DNA of 64,000 nt from Burkholderia pseudomultivorans. Lineage in GTDB: Bacteria; Pseudomonadota; Gammaproteobacteria; Burkholderiales; Burkholderiaceae. Location: NCBI RefSeq assembly GCF_001718415.1, contig NZ_CP013378.1:4216001-4280000 (forward strand), given 5' to 3'. The notes below the pieces were generated by a model. The model saw nothing but the letters and a program-made list of their open reading frames with translations. It was not told the origin of the DNA and ran no database searches. Positions 36,480 through 46,518 of this stretch are shown here, piece by piece (positions within the stretch are counted from its first letter, which is position 1; the number at the start of each line of letters is the position of its first letter). The translations under genes were made by a program, and so were the position numbers.

Positions 36480-37676
36480 TCAGTCGAGCGGCACGCGCAG
36501 CAGCTGCGCGCACGCGGTGGCCGCGGCGACGGCTTCGTCGCGCGTCTCGGCCGTGAAGTTCACGTGGCCCATCTTGCGGCCGACCCGTGCCTCTTCCTTG
36601 CCGTACAGGTGCAGGTGTGCGGCCGGCATCGCGGCGACCGTGTCCCACGGCGGCGTGACGGCTTCGGCCGACGCACCGTCCGGGAACCAGACATCGCCGA
36701 GGATGTTCAGCATCGCGGCCGGCGAATGCTGGCGCGGGTTGCCGAGCGGCATGCGCGTCATCGCGCGCACCTGCTGCTCGAACTGGCTCGTCGCGCATGC
36801 ATCGACCGTGTAGTGGCCGGAGTTGTGCGGGCGCGGCGCCATCTCGTTGGCGACGAACGAGCCGTCTTCGAGCACGAAGAATTCGACGCACAGCACGCCG
36901 ACATAGCCGAGCGTATCGGCGATCCGCACGGCCGCCCGCTGCGCTTCCTCGACGCGCGCGGCGTCGGCGGCCGGCGCCGGCACGACCGTCAGCGCGAGAA
37001 TGCCGTTGTGGTGCACGTTCTGCGCGAGCGGGAACGCGGCCGAACGGCCGTCCGCGCCGCGCGCGATCAGCGCCGACACTTCGTATTTCAGCGGCAGGCG
37101 CTTTTCGAGCACGCACGGCACGCCGCCGAGCGACGCGTGCGCGTCGCGCACTTCCTGCGCGGTCGCGACGCGCACCTGGCCCTTGCCGTCGTAGCCGAGG
37201 CGCGCCGTCTTCAGGATGCCGGGCAGCACCGCGTCGAGCGCGGCATCGTCGAGCGCGGCGAGCGCCGCCGCCGATTCGATCACGACGTGCGGCGCGACCG
37301 GCACGCCCGACGCCTCGATGAAGCGCTTCTCCGCGATCCGGTCCTGCGCGACCGCGACGCAGCGGCCGGCCGGCGCAACGAAGGTCGTGCGCGCCAGGAA
37401 ATCGAGGCTCGCGGCCGGCACGTTCTCGAACTCGGTCGACACGGCGTCGCACAGTTCGGCCAGTTCGGTCAGCGCGGCTTCGTCGTCGTACGCGGCGCGC
37501 AGGTGGCGATCGGCGACCGCGCCGGCCGGGCTGGCCGGATCGGGATCGAGCACGGCGACGCGATAGCCCATCGACTGGGCGGCAAAGCAGAACATGCGGC
37601 CGAGCTGGCCGCCGCCGACCATGCCCAGCCACGCGCCGGGCAGGATCGGGGAAACGGAATCAGGAGTTGCGGTCAT
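36480..37676 (-). CDS. purK: N5-carboxyaminoimidazole ribonucleotide synthase
   Basis: 398-residue ATP-grasp enzyme that carboxylates AIR in purine biosynthesis. The N-terminal Rossmann part is [18 protein letters not shown]; the ATP-grasp core has [13 protein letters not shown] and ECVAF-type equivalents ([31 protein letters not shown]). It acts before PurE, encoded 90 bp upstream. The purC-purE-purK order on one strand forms a purine operon. Confidence 0.97.
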   Translation of the reverse strand: MTATPDSVSPILPGAWLGMVGGGQLGRMFCFAAQSMGYRVAVLDPDPASPAGAVADRHLRAAYDDEAALTELAELCDAVSTEFENVPAASLDFLARTTFVAPAGRCVAVAQDRIAEKRFIEASGVPVAPHVVIESAAALAALDDAALDAVLPGILKTARLGYDGKGQVRVATAQEVRDAHASLGGVPCVLEKRLPLKYEVSALIARGADGRSAAFPLAQNVHHNGILALTVVPAPAADAARVEEAQRAAVRIADTLGYVGVLCVEFFVLEDGSFVANEMAPRPHNSGHYTVDACATSQFEQQVRAMTRMPLGNPRQHSPAAMLNILGDVWFPDGASAEAVTPPWDTVAAMPAAHLHLYGKEEARVGRKMGHVNFTAETRDEAVAAATACAQLLRVPLD

Positions 37677-37766
37677 GTCAGTGGTCGATCGCGGCGGGGA
37701 GCGGGAAACCCCGCCGCAGTGGGGATCTGCGGCGCCGGCCGCGACGTGCGGCCGGACGCCGTCCCG

Positions 37767-38288
37767 TCATTCGAGCGGCGGCAGCACCATCGCGTGCGCG
37801 GCTTCGTTCTGGCGCACGCGGAACGCGGCGAGGCGGTTCGCGTAGTCGGCCGAAGTGCCGGACAGGATCGACACCGCGAACAACGCGGCATTCGCGGCGC
37901 CGGCCTCGCCGATCGCGAACGTCGCGACCGGCACGCCCTTCGGCATCTGCACGATCGAGTGCAGCGAATCGACGCCCTTCAGGTACTTGCTGGCCACCGG
38001 CACGCCGAGCACGGGCACGGTCGTCTTCGCGGCGAGCATGCCGGGCAGGTGCGCGGCGCCGCCGGCGCCCGCGATGATCGCGCGCAGCCCGCGCTCGCGC
38101 GCCTTCTCCGCATAGTCGAACATCTCGTCGGGCATCCGGTGCGCGGACACGACCTTCGCCTCGTACGGCACGCCGAATTCCTGCAGGATGGCGACCGCGT
38201 GCTTCATCACGTCCCAGTCGGAACTCGAACCCATCAGCACGCCGACCAGCGGCGCGCCGTGCGTGTGGGCAGTCTGGACTTCACTCAT
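37767..38288 (-). CDS. purE: N5-carboxyaminoimidazole ribonucleotide mutase
   Basis: 173-residue class I PurE converting N5-CAIR to CAIR. Signatures are [14 protein letters not shown], the active-site SAHRMPDEM and [16 protein letters not shown]. Octameric enzyme in family members. It begins 15 bp after purC. Confidence 0.97.
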   Translation of the reverse strand: MSEVQTAHTHGAPLVGVLMGSSSDWDVMKHAVAILQEFGVPYEAKVVSAHRMPDEMFDYAEKARERGLRAIIAGAGGAAHLPGMLAAKTTVPVLGVPVASKYLKGVDSLHSIVQMPKGVPVATFAIGEAGAANAALFAVSILSGTSADYANRLAAFRVRQNEAAHAMVLPPLE

Positions 38289-38303
38289 TTGCGTGTCCCC
38301 TGC

Positions 38304-39194
38304 TTACGCGAGCGGCTGGCCGGTGATGCGCTCGAGCGCTTCCTGGTACTTCGCGGCCGTCTTCTCGACGACGTCGGCCGGCAGCGCCGGCGCCGGCGCG
38401 GTCTTGCCCCACGGCTGCGCCTCGAGCCAGTCGCGCACGAACTGCTTGTCGAACGACGGCGGGTTCGTGCCGACCTGATACTGGTCGGCCGGCCAGAAGC
38501 GCGACGAATCGGCGGTCAGCACTTCGTCCATCAGGTACAGCTTGCCGTGGTTGTCGAGGCCGAATTCGAACTTCGTGTCGGCGATGATGATGCCGCGCGT
38601 CGCCGCGTAGTCGGCCGCTTCCTTGTAGAGCTTGATCGAGATGTCGCGGATCGTCGCGGCCAGCTCGGTGCCGATGCGGCGCTCGGTTTCCTCGAAGGTG
38701 ATGTTCTCGTCGTGCTCGCCCATCTCGGCCTTCGCGGCCGGCGTGAAGATCGGCTCGGGCAGCTTCTGCGCGTTCTGCAGGCCTTCGGGCAGCTTCACGC
38801 CGCACACCGAGCCGCTCGCCTGGTATTCCTTCCAGCCGCTGCCGGCCAGGTAGCCGCGCACGACCGCTTCGATCATGATCGGCTCGAGGCGCTTGACGAC
38901 CACGCCGCGGCCCTTGACCTGCTCGACCTCGTCGGCCGCGACGACCGCTTCCGGCGCGTCGCCCGTCAGGTGGTTCGGCACGATGTGCGCGAGCTTGTCG
39001 AACCAGAAGTTCGCCATCTGGTTCAGCACGCGGCCCTTGTTCGGAATCGGCTCGCCCATGATCACGTCGAATGCCGACAGGCGGTCGGTCGTGACGATCA
39101 GGAGCTTGTCGTTGCCGACCGCGTAATTGTCGCGGACCTTGCCGCGACCGAGGAGCGGCAGCGAGCGGAGCGTGGATTCGTAGAGGGTAGACAT
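38304..39194 (-). CDS. purC: SAICAR synthase
   Basis: 296-residue phosphoribosylaminoimidazole-succinocarboxamide synthase, joining CAIR and aspartate with ATP. It shows [30 protein letters not shown] at the N terminus, [12 protein letters not shown] and [13 protein letters not shown]. First gene of the purC-purE-purK-sua5 run; the upstream neighbour fba has its own terminator. Confidence 0.97.
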   Translation of the reverse strand: MSTLYESTLRSLPLLGRGKVRDNYAVGNDKLLIVTTDRLSAFDVIMGEPIPNKGRVLNQMANFWFDKLAHIVPNHLTGDAPEAVVAADEVEQVKGRGVVVKRLEPIMIEAVVRGYLAGSGWKEYQASGSVCGVKLPEGLQNAQKLPEPIFTPAAKAEMGEHDENITFEETERRIGTELAATIRDISIKLYKEAADYAATRGIIIADTKFEFGLDNHGKLYLMDEVLTADSSRFWPADQYQVGTNPPSFDKQFVRDWLEAQPWGKTAPAPALPADVVEKTAAKYQEALERITGQPLA

Positions 39195-39232
39195 CGTCTT
39201 TTCGCAGATAAGAAGCCAAACAAAAAGGGAAA

Positions 39233-39262
39233 CGCCGTTCCCCGCGGCAGGCGGGAACGGCG
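39233..39262 (-). terminator. Intrinsic terminator after fba
   Basis: 10-bp stem CGCCGTTCCC (39233-39242) / GGGAACGGCG (39253-39262) with a 10-nt GC-rich loop; on the minus strand it is followed by TTTCCCTTTTTG. It lies between fba and purC. Confidence 0.7.
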
Positions 39263-39380
39263 GCCTTGCGATACGTCGGCGAACCGGCCGGGCGGCGACG
39301 CCCGGCGGGTTGCCGGCCGGCCCTCGTTCTGGCCGGACGGCCCTGCCTGTGCCTTGCGGCGCGGCAATCGTACTACAGTC

Positions 39381-40445
39381 TCAGCGCACGACCTGCGCGA
39401 GCGCGCCGGACTTGTACTGCTCGGCGATCTTGTCGAGCGCAATCGGCTTGATCTTGGCGGCCTGGCCTTCGCAGCCGAACGCGAGGTAGCGGTCGACGCA
39501 GACCTTCTTCGCCGCTTCGCGCGCGGGCTTCAGGTAGTCGCGCGGATCGAACTTGCCCGGGTTCTCGAACATGTAGCGGCGGATCGCGCCGGTGATCGCC
39601 AGACGCAGGTCGGTGTCGATGTTGACCTTGCGCACGCCGTGCTTGATGCCTTCCTGGATTTCCTCGACCGGCACGCCGTAGGTTTCCTTCATGTCGCCGC
39701 CGAATTCGCGGATCTCGGCCAGCAGTTCCTGCGGCACCGACGACGAACCGTGCATCACGAGGTGCGTGTTCGGAATGCGTGCGTGGATTTCCTTGATGCG
39801 CTGGATCGACAGAATGTCGCCGGTCGGCTTCTTCGAGAACTTGTACGCGCCGTGCGACGTACCGATCGCGATCGCGAGCGCGTCGCACTGCGTGAGCTTC
39901 ACGAAGTCGGCGGCCTGCTCCGGATCGGTCAGCAGCTGCTCGCGCGTCATCGTGCCTTCCGCGCCGTGGCCGTCTTCCTTGTCGCCCTTCATCGTCTCGA
40001 GCGAGCCGAGCACGCCGAGCTCGGCCTCGACCGTCACGCCGATCGAGTGCGCCATCTCGACGACCTTGCGCGACACGTCGACGTTGTATTCGTACGAAGC
40101 GACCGTCTTGCCGTCGGCTTCCAGCGAACCGTCCATCATCACGCTCGTGAAGCCGCTGCGGATCGCGGCCATGCAGACTGCCGGCGACTGGCCGTGATCC
40201 TGGTGCATCACGACCGGGATGTGCGGGTACGACTCGACCGCCGCTTCGATCAGGTGGCGCAGGAACGGCTCGCCCGCATACTTCCGCGCGCCGGCCGATG
40301 CCTGCATGATCACGGGCGCGCCGACCTGGTCCGCCGCCGCCATGATCGCCTGGACCTGCTCCAGGTTGTTCACGTTGAAGGCCGGCAGGCCGTAACCATT
40401 CTCTGCCGCGTGGTCCAGCAATTGACGCATTGATACGAGAGGCAT
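39381..40445 (-). CDS. fba: Fructose-bisphosphate aldolase, class II
   Basis: 354-residue zinc aldolase (CbbA/FbaA type) splitting fructose 1,6-bisphosphate into two triose phosphates. It has [17 protein letters not shown], the zinc-binding [15 protein letters not shown] and the phosphate site [11 protein letters not shown]. The C-terminal [27 protein letters not shown] is typical of the proteobacterial class. Placed with pyk and pgk, giving a glycolysis/gluconeogenesis cluster on the minus strand. Confidence 0.97.
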   Translation of the reverse strand: MPLVSMRQLLDHAAENGYGLPAFNVNNLEQVQAIMAAADQVGAPVIMQASAGARKYAGEPFLRHLIEAAVESYPHIPVVMHQDHGQSPAVCMAAIRSGFTSVMMDGSLEADGKTVASYEYNVDVSRKVVEMAHSIGVTVEAELGVLGSLETMKGDKEDGHGAEGTMTREQLLTDPEQAADFVKLTQCDALAIAIGTSHGAYKFSKKPTGDILSIQRIKEIHARIPNTHLVMHGSSSVPQELLAEIREFGGDMKETYGVPVEEIQEGIKHGVRKVNIDTDLRLAITGAIRRYMFENPGKFDPRDYLKPAREAAKKVCVDRYLAFGCEGQAAKIKPIALDKIAEQYKSGALAQVVR

Positions 40446-40640
40446 TGTGGAACTCCTTGGAATGAAAACCGGTGCGCCCTGACGCCGGCGCGGCTCGACC
40501 CGGCGAATCCGGGCAGGCGGCGCGGCTGAGCGTCGAATAGCCGCATTTTATCGCGAAGCGCCCCGGAATCCGACCGCCCGGCGGCGCTCGCTCGCAATTT
40601 GTTACGTTCGCACGGCACAATGCGGGCAAAAAGAAGAAAA

Positions 40641-40675
40641 AAAGCCGCGCGGGGCGTCGCACCCCGCGCGGCTTT
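40641..40675 (-). terminator. Intrinsic terminator after pyk
   Basis: 14-bp perfect stem AAAGCCGCGCGGGG (40641-40654) / CCCCGCGCGGCTTT (40662-40675), 7-nt loop, followed on the minus strand by TTTTTTTC. It ends the pgk-pyk transcript. The rest of the 296-bp pyk-fba gap is the fba promoter region, in which I see no clear boxes. Confidence 0.92.
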
Positions 40676-40741
40676 CGTCGAAAAACGGCGCCAGATCGAC
40701 CCGGATCGGCGCGCCGGGCCGGGCAAATGCCCGGTCGGTGC

Positions 40742-42178
40742 TCAATAGTGCTCGCCGACGCGCACGATCTTCAGCGTGTTGGTGCCGCCCGCCTGCCCCA
40801 TCGGCTCGCCGACCGTCAGCACGACCATGTCGCCGTGCTGCACGTAGCCCTGCTTGACGACGATCTCGAGCGCGGCCTGCAGCGCCGAGTCGCGGTCGCT
40901 GTTGAAGTCGACGTGCAGCGGCGTCACGTTGCGGTACAGCGCCATCGTGCGCTCGCTGCCGACGCGCGGCGTCAGCGCGAAGATCGGCACGTGCGTGTAG
41001 TGACGCGACATCCACAGCGCGGTCGCGCCCGATTCGGTCAGCGCGACGATCGCCTTCGCGCCGAGGTGGTATGCCGTAAACAGCGCGCCCATCGCGATCG
41101 ACTGGTCGATCCGCGTGAACGTGCGGTCGAGGAAATCCTTGTCCAGCTCGACCTGCTCCGATTTTTCCGCCTCGACGCACACGGCCGCCATCGTCTCGAT
41201 CGTGACGACCGGATACTTGCCGGCGGCCGTCTCGGCCGACAGCATCACCGCGTCGGTGCCGTCGAGCACCGCGTTCGCGACGTCCGACACTTCCGCGCGG
41301 GTCGGCACCGGCGCGTGGATCATCGATTCCATCATCTGCGTCGCGGTGATCACGAGCTTGTTCGACTCGCGCGCCATCCGGATCATCCGCTTCTGCAGCG
41401 CCGGCACGGCCGCGTTGCCCACTTCCACCGCGAGGTCGCCGCGCGCGACCATGATGCCGTCGGACGCGTCCAGGATGCTTTGCAGCGCCGGAATCGCTTC
41501 CGCGCGCTCGATCTTCGCGATCATCTTCGGCTTGATGCCGTACGGCGCGCCCGCGATGTTCGCGAGCTGGCGCGCCATTTCCATGTCGGTCGCGTTCTTC
41601 GGGAACGACACCGCGACCAGGTCCGCGCCGAGCGACATCGCGGTGCGGATGTCCTCCATGTCCTTCGCGGTCAGCGCCGGTGCCGACAGGCCGCCGCCCT
41701 GGCGGTTGATGCCCTTGTTGTTCGACAGCTCGCCGCCGACCTTGACGATCGTATGGATCTCGTCGCCGAGCACGCGCTCGACGGTCAGCACGATCAGGCC
41801 GTCGTTCAGCAGCAGCAGGTCGCCCGGCTTCAGGTCGCGCGGCAGTTCCTTGTAGTCGAGGCCGACGCGATCGTCGTTGCCCAGCTCGCAGCCCGCGTCG
41901 AGGATGAACGGCTGGCCCGGCGTCAGCGTGGTCTTGCCGTTCTCGAACTTGCCGACGCGAATCTTCGGCCCCTGGAGGTCGGCCATGATCGCGATCTCGC
42001 GGCCGACCTTGCGGGCGGCCTCGCGCACCATCTCGGCGCGCTGGCGGTGATCATCGGCCGTGCCGTGAGAAAAATTGAGACGCACGACGTCGAGGCCCGC
42101 CTGCATCATCTGCAGCAGAATCTCCGGCGAACTGGAGGCCGGGCCGATCGTGGCGACTATCTTGGTGGCGCGCTGCAT
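40742..42178 (-). CDS. pyk: Pyruvate kinase
   Basis: 478-residue enzyme that transfers phosphate from PEP to ADP. It begins MQRATKIVATIGPASSSPE, the usual N terminus. The active site signature is MIAKIERAEAIPAL with the catalytic Lys, and MVARGDLAVEVG and TATQMMESMI follow; the C-terminal allosteric domain ends TLKIVRVGEHY. Start ATG 42178 has GGAG 5 nt upstream. The frame stays open without a stop for 94 codons back to a GTG two bases after the pgk stop, so a longer form is formally possible. Confidence 0.96.
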   Translation of the reverse strand: MQRATKIVATIGPASSSPEILLQMMQAGLDVVRLNFSHGTADDHRQRAEMVREAARKVGREIAIMADLQGPKIRVGKFENGKTTLTPGQPFILDAGCELGNDDRVGLDYKELPRDLKPGDLLLLNDGLIVLTVERVLGDEIHTIVKVGGELSNNKGINRQGGGLSAPALTAKDMEDIRTAMSLGADLVAVSFPKNATDMEMARQLANIAGAPYGIKPKMIAKIERAEAIPALQSILDASDGIMVARGDLAVEVGNAAVPALQKRMIRMARESNKLVITATQMMESMIHAPVPTRAEVSDVANAVLDGTDAVMLSAETAAGKYPVVTIETMAAVCVEAEKSEQVELDKDFLDRTFTRIDQSIAMGALFTAYHLGAKAIVALTESGATALWMSRHYTHVPIFALTPRVGSERTMALYRNVTPLHVDFNSDRDSALQAALEIVVKQGYVQHGDMVVLTVGEPMGQAGGTNTLKIVRVGEHY

Positions 42179-42462
42179 GAAACTCCTCATCTGGATCAAG
42201 GTGGGTGCGCTGGGTGAAACGCTGCGAGAGCCGGACGCGGCGGGCCCAGCGGCGGCCGCTCCGGGGGGCGTGCCGGTGCTTGCGCCCGGCATCGCTTTGT
42301 TCTGAATCTCGTGGTGTGGCACGGCCGCGTCGCCGGCAGCCGCCGGTGCGCGCGGGGCGGTGTTCGCCCGCGCGGGCGCGCGTTTGCGCTTGCCCGCGCC
42401 GGCCGCCGGCTCCGCTTTCGCGGAGCGCGCGGCCTTGTTCGCCCCTGCGCGCGCCGCCACGC
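42179..42462 (-). other. pgk-pyk spacer, stop-free in the pyk frame
   Basis: 284 bp between pgk and pyk. In the pyk frame it reads from GTG 42460 as an Ala/Lys/Arg/Pro-rich, low-complexity segment (for example NKAARSAKAEPAAGAGKRKR) with mostly G or C at third codon positions, running straight into pyk. It may be coincidence in GC-rich DNA or an N-terminal extension translated by coupling to pgk. Confidence 0.4.
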
Positions 42463-43659
42463 TCAGGCCGCCCGCGTTTCCAGCACTTCCACCGCCGGCA
42501 GCTTCTTCCCCTCGAGGAACTCGAGGAAGGCGCCGCCGCCCGTCGAGATGTAGCTGACCTGGTCGTGGATGCCGTACTTCGCGATGGCCGCCAGCGTGTC
42601 GCCGCCGCCTGCGATCGAGAACGCGGACGACTTGGCGATCGCTTCGGCGAGCGTCTTCGTGCCGTTGCCGAACTGGTCGAACTCGAACACGCCGACCGGA
42701 CCGTTCCAGACGATCGTGCCGGCCTTCTCGAGCTGGCTCGCGAGCGCCTTCGCGGTGTCGGGGCCGATGTCGAGGATCATGTCGTCGGCCTCGATGTCGG
42801 CGACCTGCTTCACCGTGGCCGCGGCCGTCGGCGAGAATTCCTTCGCGGTGACGACGTCGGTCGGGATCGGCACCGACGCGCCGCGCTTGCGCGCTTCGTC
42901 GATGATCGCCTTCGCCTCGGCGACGAGATCGGCTTCCGCGAGCGACTTGCCGATCGACAGGCCGGCCGCGAGCATGAAGGTGTTCGCGATGCCGCCGCCG
43001 ACGATCAGCTGGTCGACCTTCTCGGCCAGCGACTTCAGGATCGTCAGCTTGGTCGACACCTTCGAGCCGGCGACGATCGCCACCAGCGGGCGCGCCGGGT
43101 TGCCGAGCGCCTTGCCGAGCGCATCGAGCTCGGCCGCGAGCAGCGGGCCCGCGCACGCGACCGGCGCGTATTTCGCGATCCCGTGGGTGGTCGCTTCCGC
43201 GCGGTGCGCGGTGCCGAACGCGTCGTTCACGTACACGTCGCAGAGCTTCGCCATCTTCTGCGCGAGTTCGTCCGAGTTCTTCTTCTCGCCCTTGTTCACG
43301 CGGCAGTTCTCGAGCAGCACGACCTGGCCCGGCGCGACGTTCACGCCGTTCTCGACCCAGTTCGCGACCAGCGGCACGTCGCGGCCGAGCAGTTCCGACA
43401 GGCGCTTGGCGACCGGCGCGAGCGAGTCTTCCGGCTTGAACTCGCCTTCGGTCGGACGGCCGAGGTGCGACGTGACCATCACGGCCGCGCCGGCATCGAG
43501 CGCCGCCTTGATGGCCGGCACCGACGCGCGCACGCGCGTGTCCTCGGTGATGTTGCCGTGATCGTCCTGCGGGACGTTCAGGTCGGCGCGGATGAACACC
43601 CGCTTGCCGGCGAGCTGGCCGGCGGCGATCAGGTCGGTAAGACGCTTGACTTGGCTCAT
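42463..43659 (-). CDS. pgk: Phosphoglycerate kinase
   Basis: 398-residue glycolytic kinase. It starts [33 protein letters not shown], the phosphoglycerate-binding RADLNVP motif, then [11 protein letters not shown], and ends with the nucleotide loop [43 protein letters not shown] 43659 is chosen by family alignment; upstream in-frame sequence is unrelated. First gene of a pgk-pyk unit. Confidence 0.97.
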   Translation of the reverse strand: MSQVKRLTDLIAAGQLAGKRVFIRADLNVPQDDHGNITEDTRVRASVPAIKAALDAGAAVMVTSHLGRPTEGEFKPEDSLAPVAKRLSELLGRDVPLVANWVENGVNVAPGQVVLLENCRVNKGEKKNSDELAQKMAKLCDVYVNDAFGTAHRAEATTHGIAKYAPVACAGPLLAAELDALGKALGNPARPLVAIVAGSKVSTKLTILKSLAEKVDQLIVGGGIANTFMLAAGLSIGKSLAEADLVAEAKAIIDEARKRGASVPIPTDVVTAKEFSPTAAATVKQVADIEADDMILDIGPDTAKALASQLEKAGTIVWNGPVGVFEFDQFGNGTKTLAEAIAKSSAFSIAGGGDTLAAIAKYGIHDQVSYISTGGGAFLEFLEGKKLPAVEVLETRAA

Positions 43660-43938
43660 GTTGAACAGGTTGAAGTAGTGGATGGGGAAAGGGGGTTCAC
43701 GCTGGACGTGCGCGGGCTGCCGCGAAAGGGCGCCGGATGCGGCCGTGGCTGGCGGTTCGCATGACGCGCACGGGTAAAAAATCTCGAACGGGCATTCTAG
43801 CCGATCCACCCGGCACACTGGCTCGTGCCGCCGCGAATTCCGCCTATTTGGGATCCGGCGGGTGAAAACGTCCGATGCTGCGGCGCAGCATCGAGGCGCG
43901 CCGGCGGCCCGCGCACGACCGGCCGGGCCGCCGGCCCG

Positions 43939-44262
43939 TCAGGCGACCAGCCGCAACACGGTGAACACGATCATGCCGACGACGATCGTGCCGAGCATGC
44001 TGCGCCGCCACATGAACCAGCCGAAGCCGGCGAGCGCCGCATAGAACGGATGGTTGGACAGCGCGAACGACAGCCCGGCCGGGGTTTCGAGCACGTCGGG
44101 CAACACCACGGCGACCAGCGCCGCCGCGGGCGCATAGCGCAACGCGCGCTGGGCGCGCTCGGGCAGCACGGTGCGCTCGCCGCCGATCAGGAACAGCGCG
44201 CGCGTGACGGCCGTGACGATCGTCATCCCGATGATGACGACCCAGATCTCCACGGCGCTCAT
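43939..44262 (-). CDS. azlD: AzlD-type branched-chain amino acid transport subunit
   Basis: 107-residue membrane protein with three to four hydrophobic segments (VVIIGMTIVTAVTRALFLIGG; APAAALVAVVLPDVL; GTIVVGMIVFTVLRLV). AzlD partners the larger AzlC in export of branched-chain amino acids or their analogues. Its ATG overlaps the azlC stop (ATGA). Convergent spacing to pgk is about 280 bp with no gene. Confidence 0.9.
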   Translation of the reverse strand: MSAVEIWVVIIGMTIVTAVTRALFLIGGERTVLPERAQRALRYAPAAALVAVVLPDVLETPAGLSFALSNHPFYAALAGFGWFMWRRSMLGTIVVGMIVFTVLRLVA

Positions 44263-45014
44263 TCGATCTCCTTTTCGTGCACGGTTTCGGTGCGGATGCG
44301 CCGCCAGTCGGCCCGCTCGACGAAGAAATCGGCCGTGCAGCCGGCCGCGAGCGCGCTCAGCACCGCGAGCGGCAGCGCGAGCCGATACGGCAGGTCGAAC
44401 GCGACCAGCGACACGATGCCGGCGACCACGACGGCGGCCAGCGTCGAGCGGTTCGCGACCGCCGACACCATGATCGGGATCAGCGCGAGCGTGCCGGCCA
44501 GCTCGAGCCCCCAGCTCGCGGGGAAGAAGCTCGCGAGCAGGATCCCGGCCAGCGACGACACCTGCCACGACACCCAGCTCGCGAGCGCCATCCCCCAGAA
44601 GTAGGCTTCCTTGCCCGGCACGTGGCCGTTCGCGAAGCCCTGTTTCTGGAACAGCAGATAGATCACGTCGCCGTTGAAATAGCCGATCGCGAGGCGCCGC
44701 CACAGCGGCAGGTAGGAAAAATGGGGCGCAAGCCCGGCGCTGAAGATCACGAAGCGCGTATTGACCATCGCGGCCGTCAGCAGGACGGTCCAGGTCGGCA
44801 GCTTGGCGGCGAGCAGCGGCAGCACCGCGAGCTGCGACGAGCCCGCGTAGACGAGCAGCGACATCGCGCTCGCCTGCCCGAGCGTCATCACCGACTGGCT
44901 CATCGCGATGCCGGTCACGAGCCCCCACGACAGGATCGCCATCAGCGTCGGGGAATAGTCGCGCGCGCCCTGGATCAGCGCGAAACGGTCGGTGGCGGAC
45001 AATCGAGCGAGCAT
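44259..45014 (-). CDS. azlC: AzlC-family branched-chain amino acid exporter
   Basis: 251-residue membrane protein of the AzlC family. Motifs are LSWGLVTGIAMSQSVMTLGQASAMSLLVYAGSSQLAVLPLL and the conserved NTRFVIFSAGLAPHF. It should form a complex with AzlD. The divergent neighbour is ilvE, a branched-chain aminotransferase, which supports a branched-chain amino acid link. Start ATG 45014 chosen because the upstream frame is proline/arginine-rich. Confidence 0.9.
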   Translation of the reverse strand: MLARLSATDRFALIQGARDYSPTLMAILSWGLVTGIAMSQSVMTLGQASAMSLLVYAGSSQLAVLPLLAAKLPTWTVLLTAAMVNTRFVIFSAGLAPHFSYLPLWRRLAIGYFNGDVIYLLFQKQGFANGHVPGKEAYFWGMALASWVSWQVSSLAGILLASFFPASWGLELAGTLALIPIMVSAVANRSTLAAVVVAGIVSLVAFDLPYRLALPLAVLSALAAGCTADFFVERADWRRIRTETVHEKEIE

Positions 45015-45101
45015 GGGAAAGCGGGCCGCGGCGGGCGGTTCGTCGGGGCCCCGGCGCCTCCTGCCGGCACGGCCCGTCGTTATTGGAATCGGTGCCGGAC
45101 G

Positions 45102-45157
45102 ATTATAGCGCCGGCCCCGCGCCGACCGACCGGGTTCCCGCCAAATGACGCTAAAAT
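45102..45157. promoter_or_regulatory. Divergent promoter region of azlC and ilvE
   Basis: A perfect TATAAT on the minus strand (45107-45102) could be the azlC -10, and TAAAAT on the plus strand (45152-45157) could be the ilvE -10. Matching -35 boxes are weak, so both calls are tentative. Confidence 0.4.
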
Positions 45158-45208
45158 ATGCGTCTTTCCGGCTCAACGCTGCACACAACCGCATCCCAGG
45201 AGAATCCT

Positions 45209-46132
45209 ATGTCAATGGCCGACCGCGACGGCAAGATCTGGATGGACGGCAAGCTGATCGACTGGCGCGACGCCACGATCCACGTCCTGACCCATACGCT
45301 GCACTACGGCATGGGCGTCTTCGAGGGCGTGCGCGCATACAAGACGGCCGACGGCAGCACCGCGATCTTCCGCCTGCGCGAGCACACGAAGCGCCTGCTG
45401 AACTCGGCGAAGATCTTCCAGATGGACGTGCCGTTCGACCAGGAAACGCTCGAAGCCGCGCAGTGCGCGGTCGTGCGCGAGAACAAGCTCGAGTCGTGCT
45501 ACCTGCGCCCGATCATCTGGGTCGGCTCGGAAAAGCTCGGCGTGTCGGCCAAGGGCAACACGATCCACGTCGCGATCGCGGCGTGGCCCTGGGGCGCCTA
45601 TCTCGGCGAGGACGGCCTCGCGAAGGGCATCCGCGTGAAGACCTCGTCGTTCACGCGCCACCACGTGAACGTGTCGATGGTGCGCGCCAAGGCGTCGGGC
45701 TGGTACGTGAACTCGATCCTCGCGAACCAGGAAGCGACGGCCGACGGCTACGACGAGGCGCTGCTGCTCGACGTCGACGGCTACGTGTCCGAAGGCTCCG
45801 GCGAGAACTTCTTCCTCGTGAACAACGGCAAGGTCTACACGCCCGACCTCGCATCGTGCCTCGACGGCATCACGCGCGACACGGTCATCACGCTCGCGCG
45901 CGACGCCGGCATCGAGGTGATCGAGAAGCGCATCACGCGCGACGAGGTCTACACGGCGGACGAAGCATTCTTCACCGGCACGGCCGCCGAAGTCACGCCG
46001 ATCCGCGAACTCGACAACCGCACGATCGGCAGCGGCGCGCGCGGCCCGATCACCGAAAAGCTCCAGTCGGCGTTTTTCGATATCGTGTCGGGCAAGAACG
46101 CGAAGTACGCGCACTGGCTGACGAAGGTCTGA
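45209..46132 (+). CDS. ilvE: Branched-chain amino acid aminotransferase
   Basis: 307-residue PLP enzyme (fold type IV) that makes or degrades Leu, Ile and Val. It has IHVLTHTLHYGMGVFEGVRAYKT, the PLP-lysine region VRAKASGWYVNSILA and VSEGSGENFFLVNNGKVYTPDL, all diagnostic for IlvE rather than D-amino acid transaminase. AGGAGAA lies before ATG 45209. Followed by the small zinc-finger gene, probably in one transcript. Confidence 0.96.
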   Translation: MSMADRDGKIWMDGKLIDWRDATIHVLTHTLHYGMGVFEGVRAYKTADGSTAIFRLREHTKRLLNSAKIFQMDVPFDQETLEAAQCAVVRENKLESCYLRPIIWVGSEKLGVSAKGNTIHVAIAAWPWGAYLGEDGLAKGIRVKTSSFTRHHVNVSMVRAKASGWYVNSILANQEATADGYDEALLLDVDGYVSEGSGENFFLVNNGKVYTPDLASCLDGITRDTVITLARDAGIEVIEKRITRDEVYTADEAFFTGTAAEVTPIRELDNRTIGSGARGPITEKLQSAFFDIVSGKNAKYAHWLTKV

Positions 46133-46182
46133 GCGCGCCGCGCGACCGACCGCCCCACAAAAGAGTGATAAGAGAAAGTCTC

Positions 46183-46377
46183 ATGAGTGAAATCAAGGAA
46201 ATGCCGCTGGTCGAGCTGACGGCCAAGGACCTTCCCGCCTATTGCCCGAACCCGGCCATGACGCGCTGGAGCGCGCATCCGCGCGTGTTCATCGACGTGT
46301 CGCACGGCGAGGCGCGCTGCCCGTACTGCGGCACGCGCTACAAGCTGCGCGACGGCGAGGTGGTCAAGGGCCACTGA
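46183..46377 (+). CDS. Small zinc-finger protein (zf-CHCC type)
   Basis: 64-residue protein with Cys21 (AYCPNP), His32 (SAHPRVFID), Cys46 and Cys49 (CPYCGTRYKL), the C-H-C-C arrangement of the family that includes the zinc subunit of complex I. The gene is found between ilvE and waaF in related genomes as far as I recall. The function in bacteria is not established. ATG 46183, 50 bp past ilvE. Confidence 0.9.
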   Translation: MSEIKEMPLVELTAKDLPAYCPNPAMTRWSAHPRVFIDVSHGEARCPYCGTRYKLRDGEVVKGH

Positions 46378-46518
46378 GCCCGTGCGGCCGGGCTCGCCGG
46401 CCCGCCCACCCGCGAGGCGGCGCAGCCGGAAGCCCGGCGCGCTGCCCTTTCCCCATTCTGACAACCCGAACGCGGCGCCTGCGCGCCGTGCTTCATTACG
46501 ACATCGGAAATCGACCTG

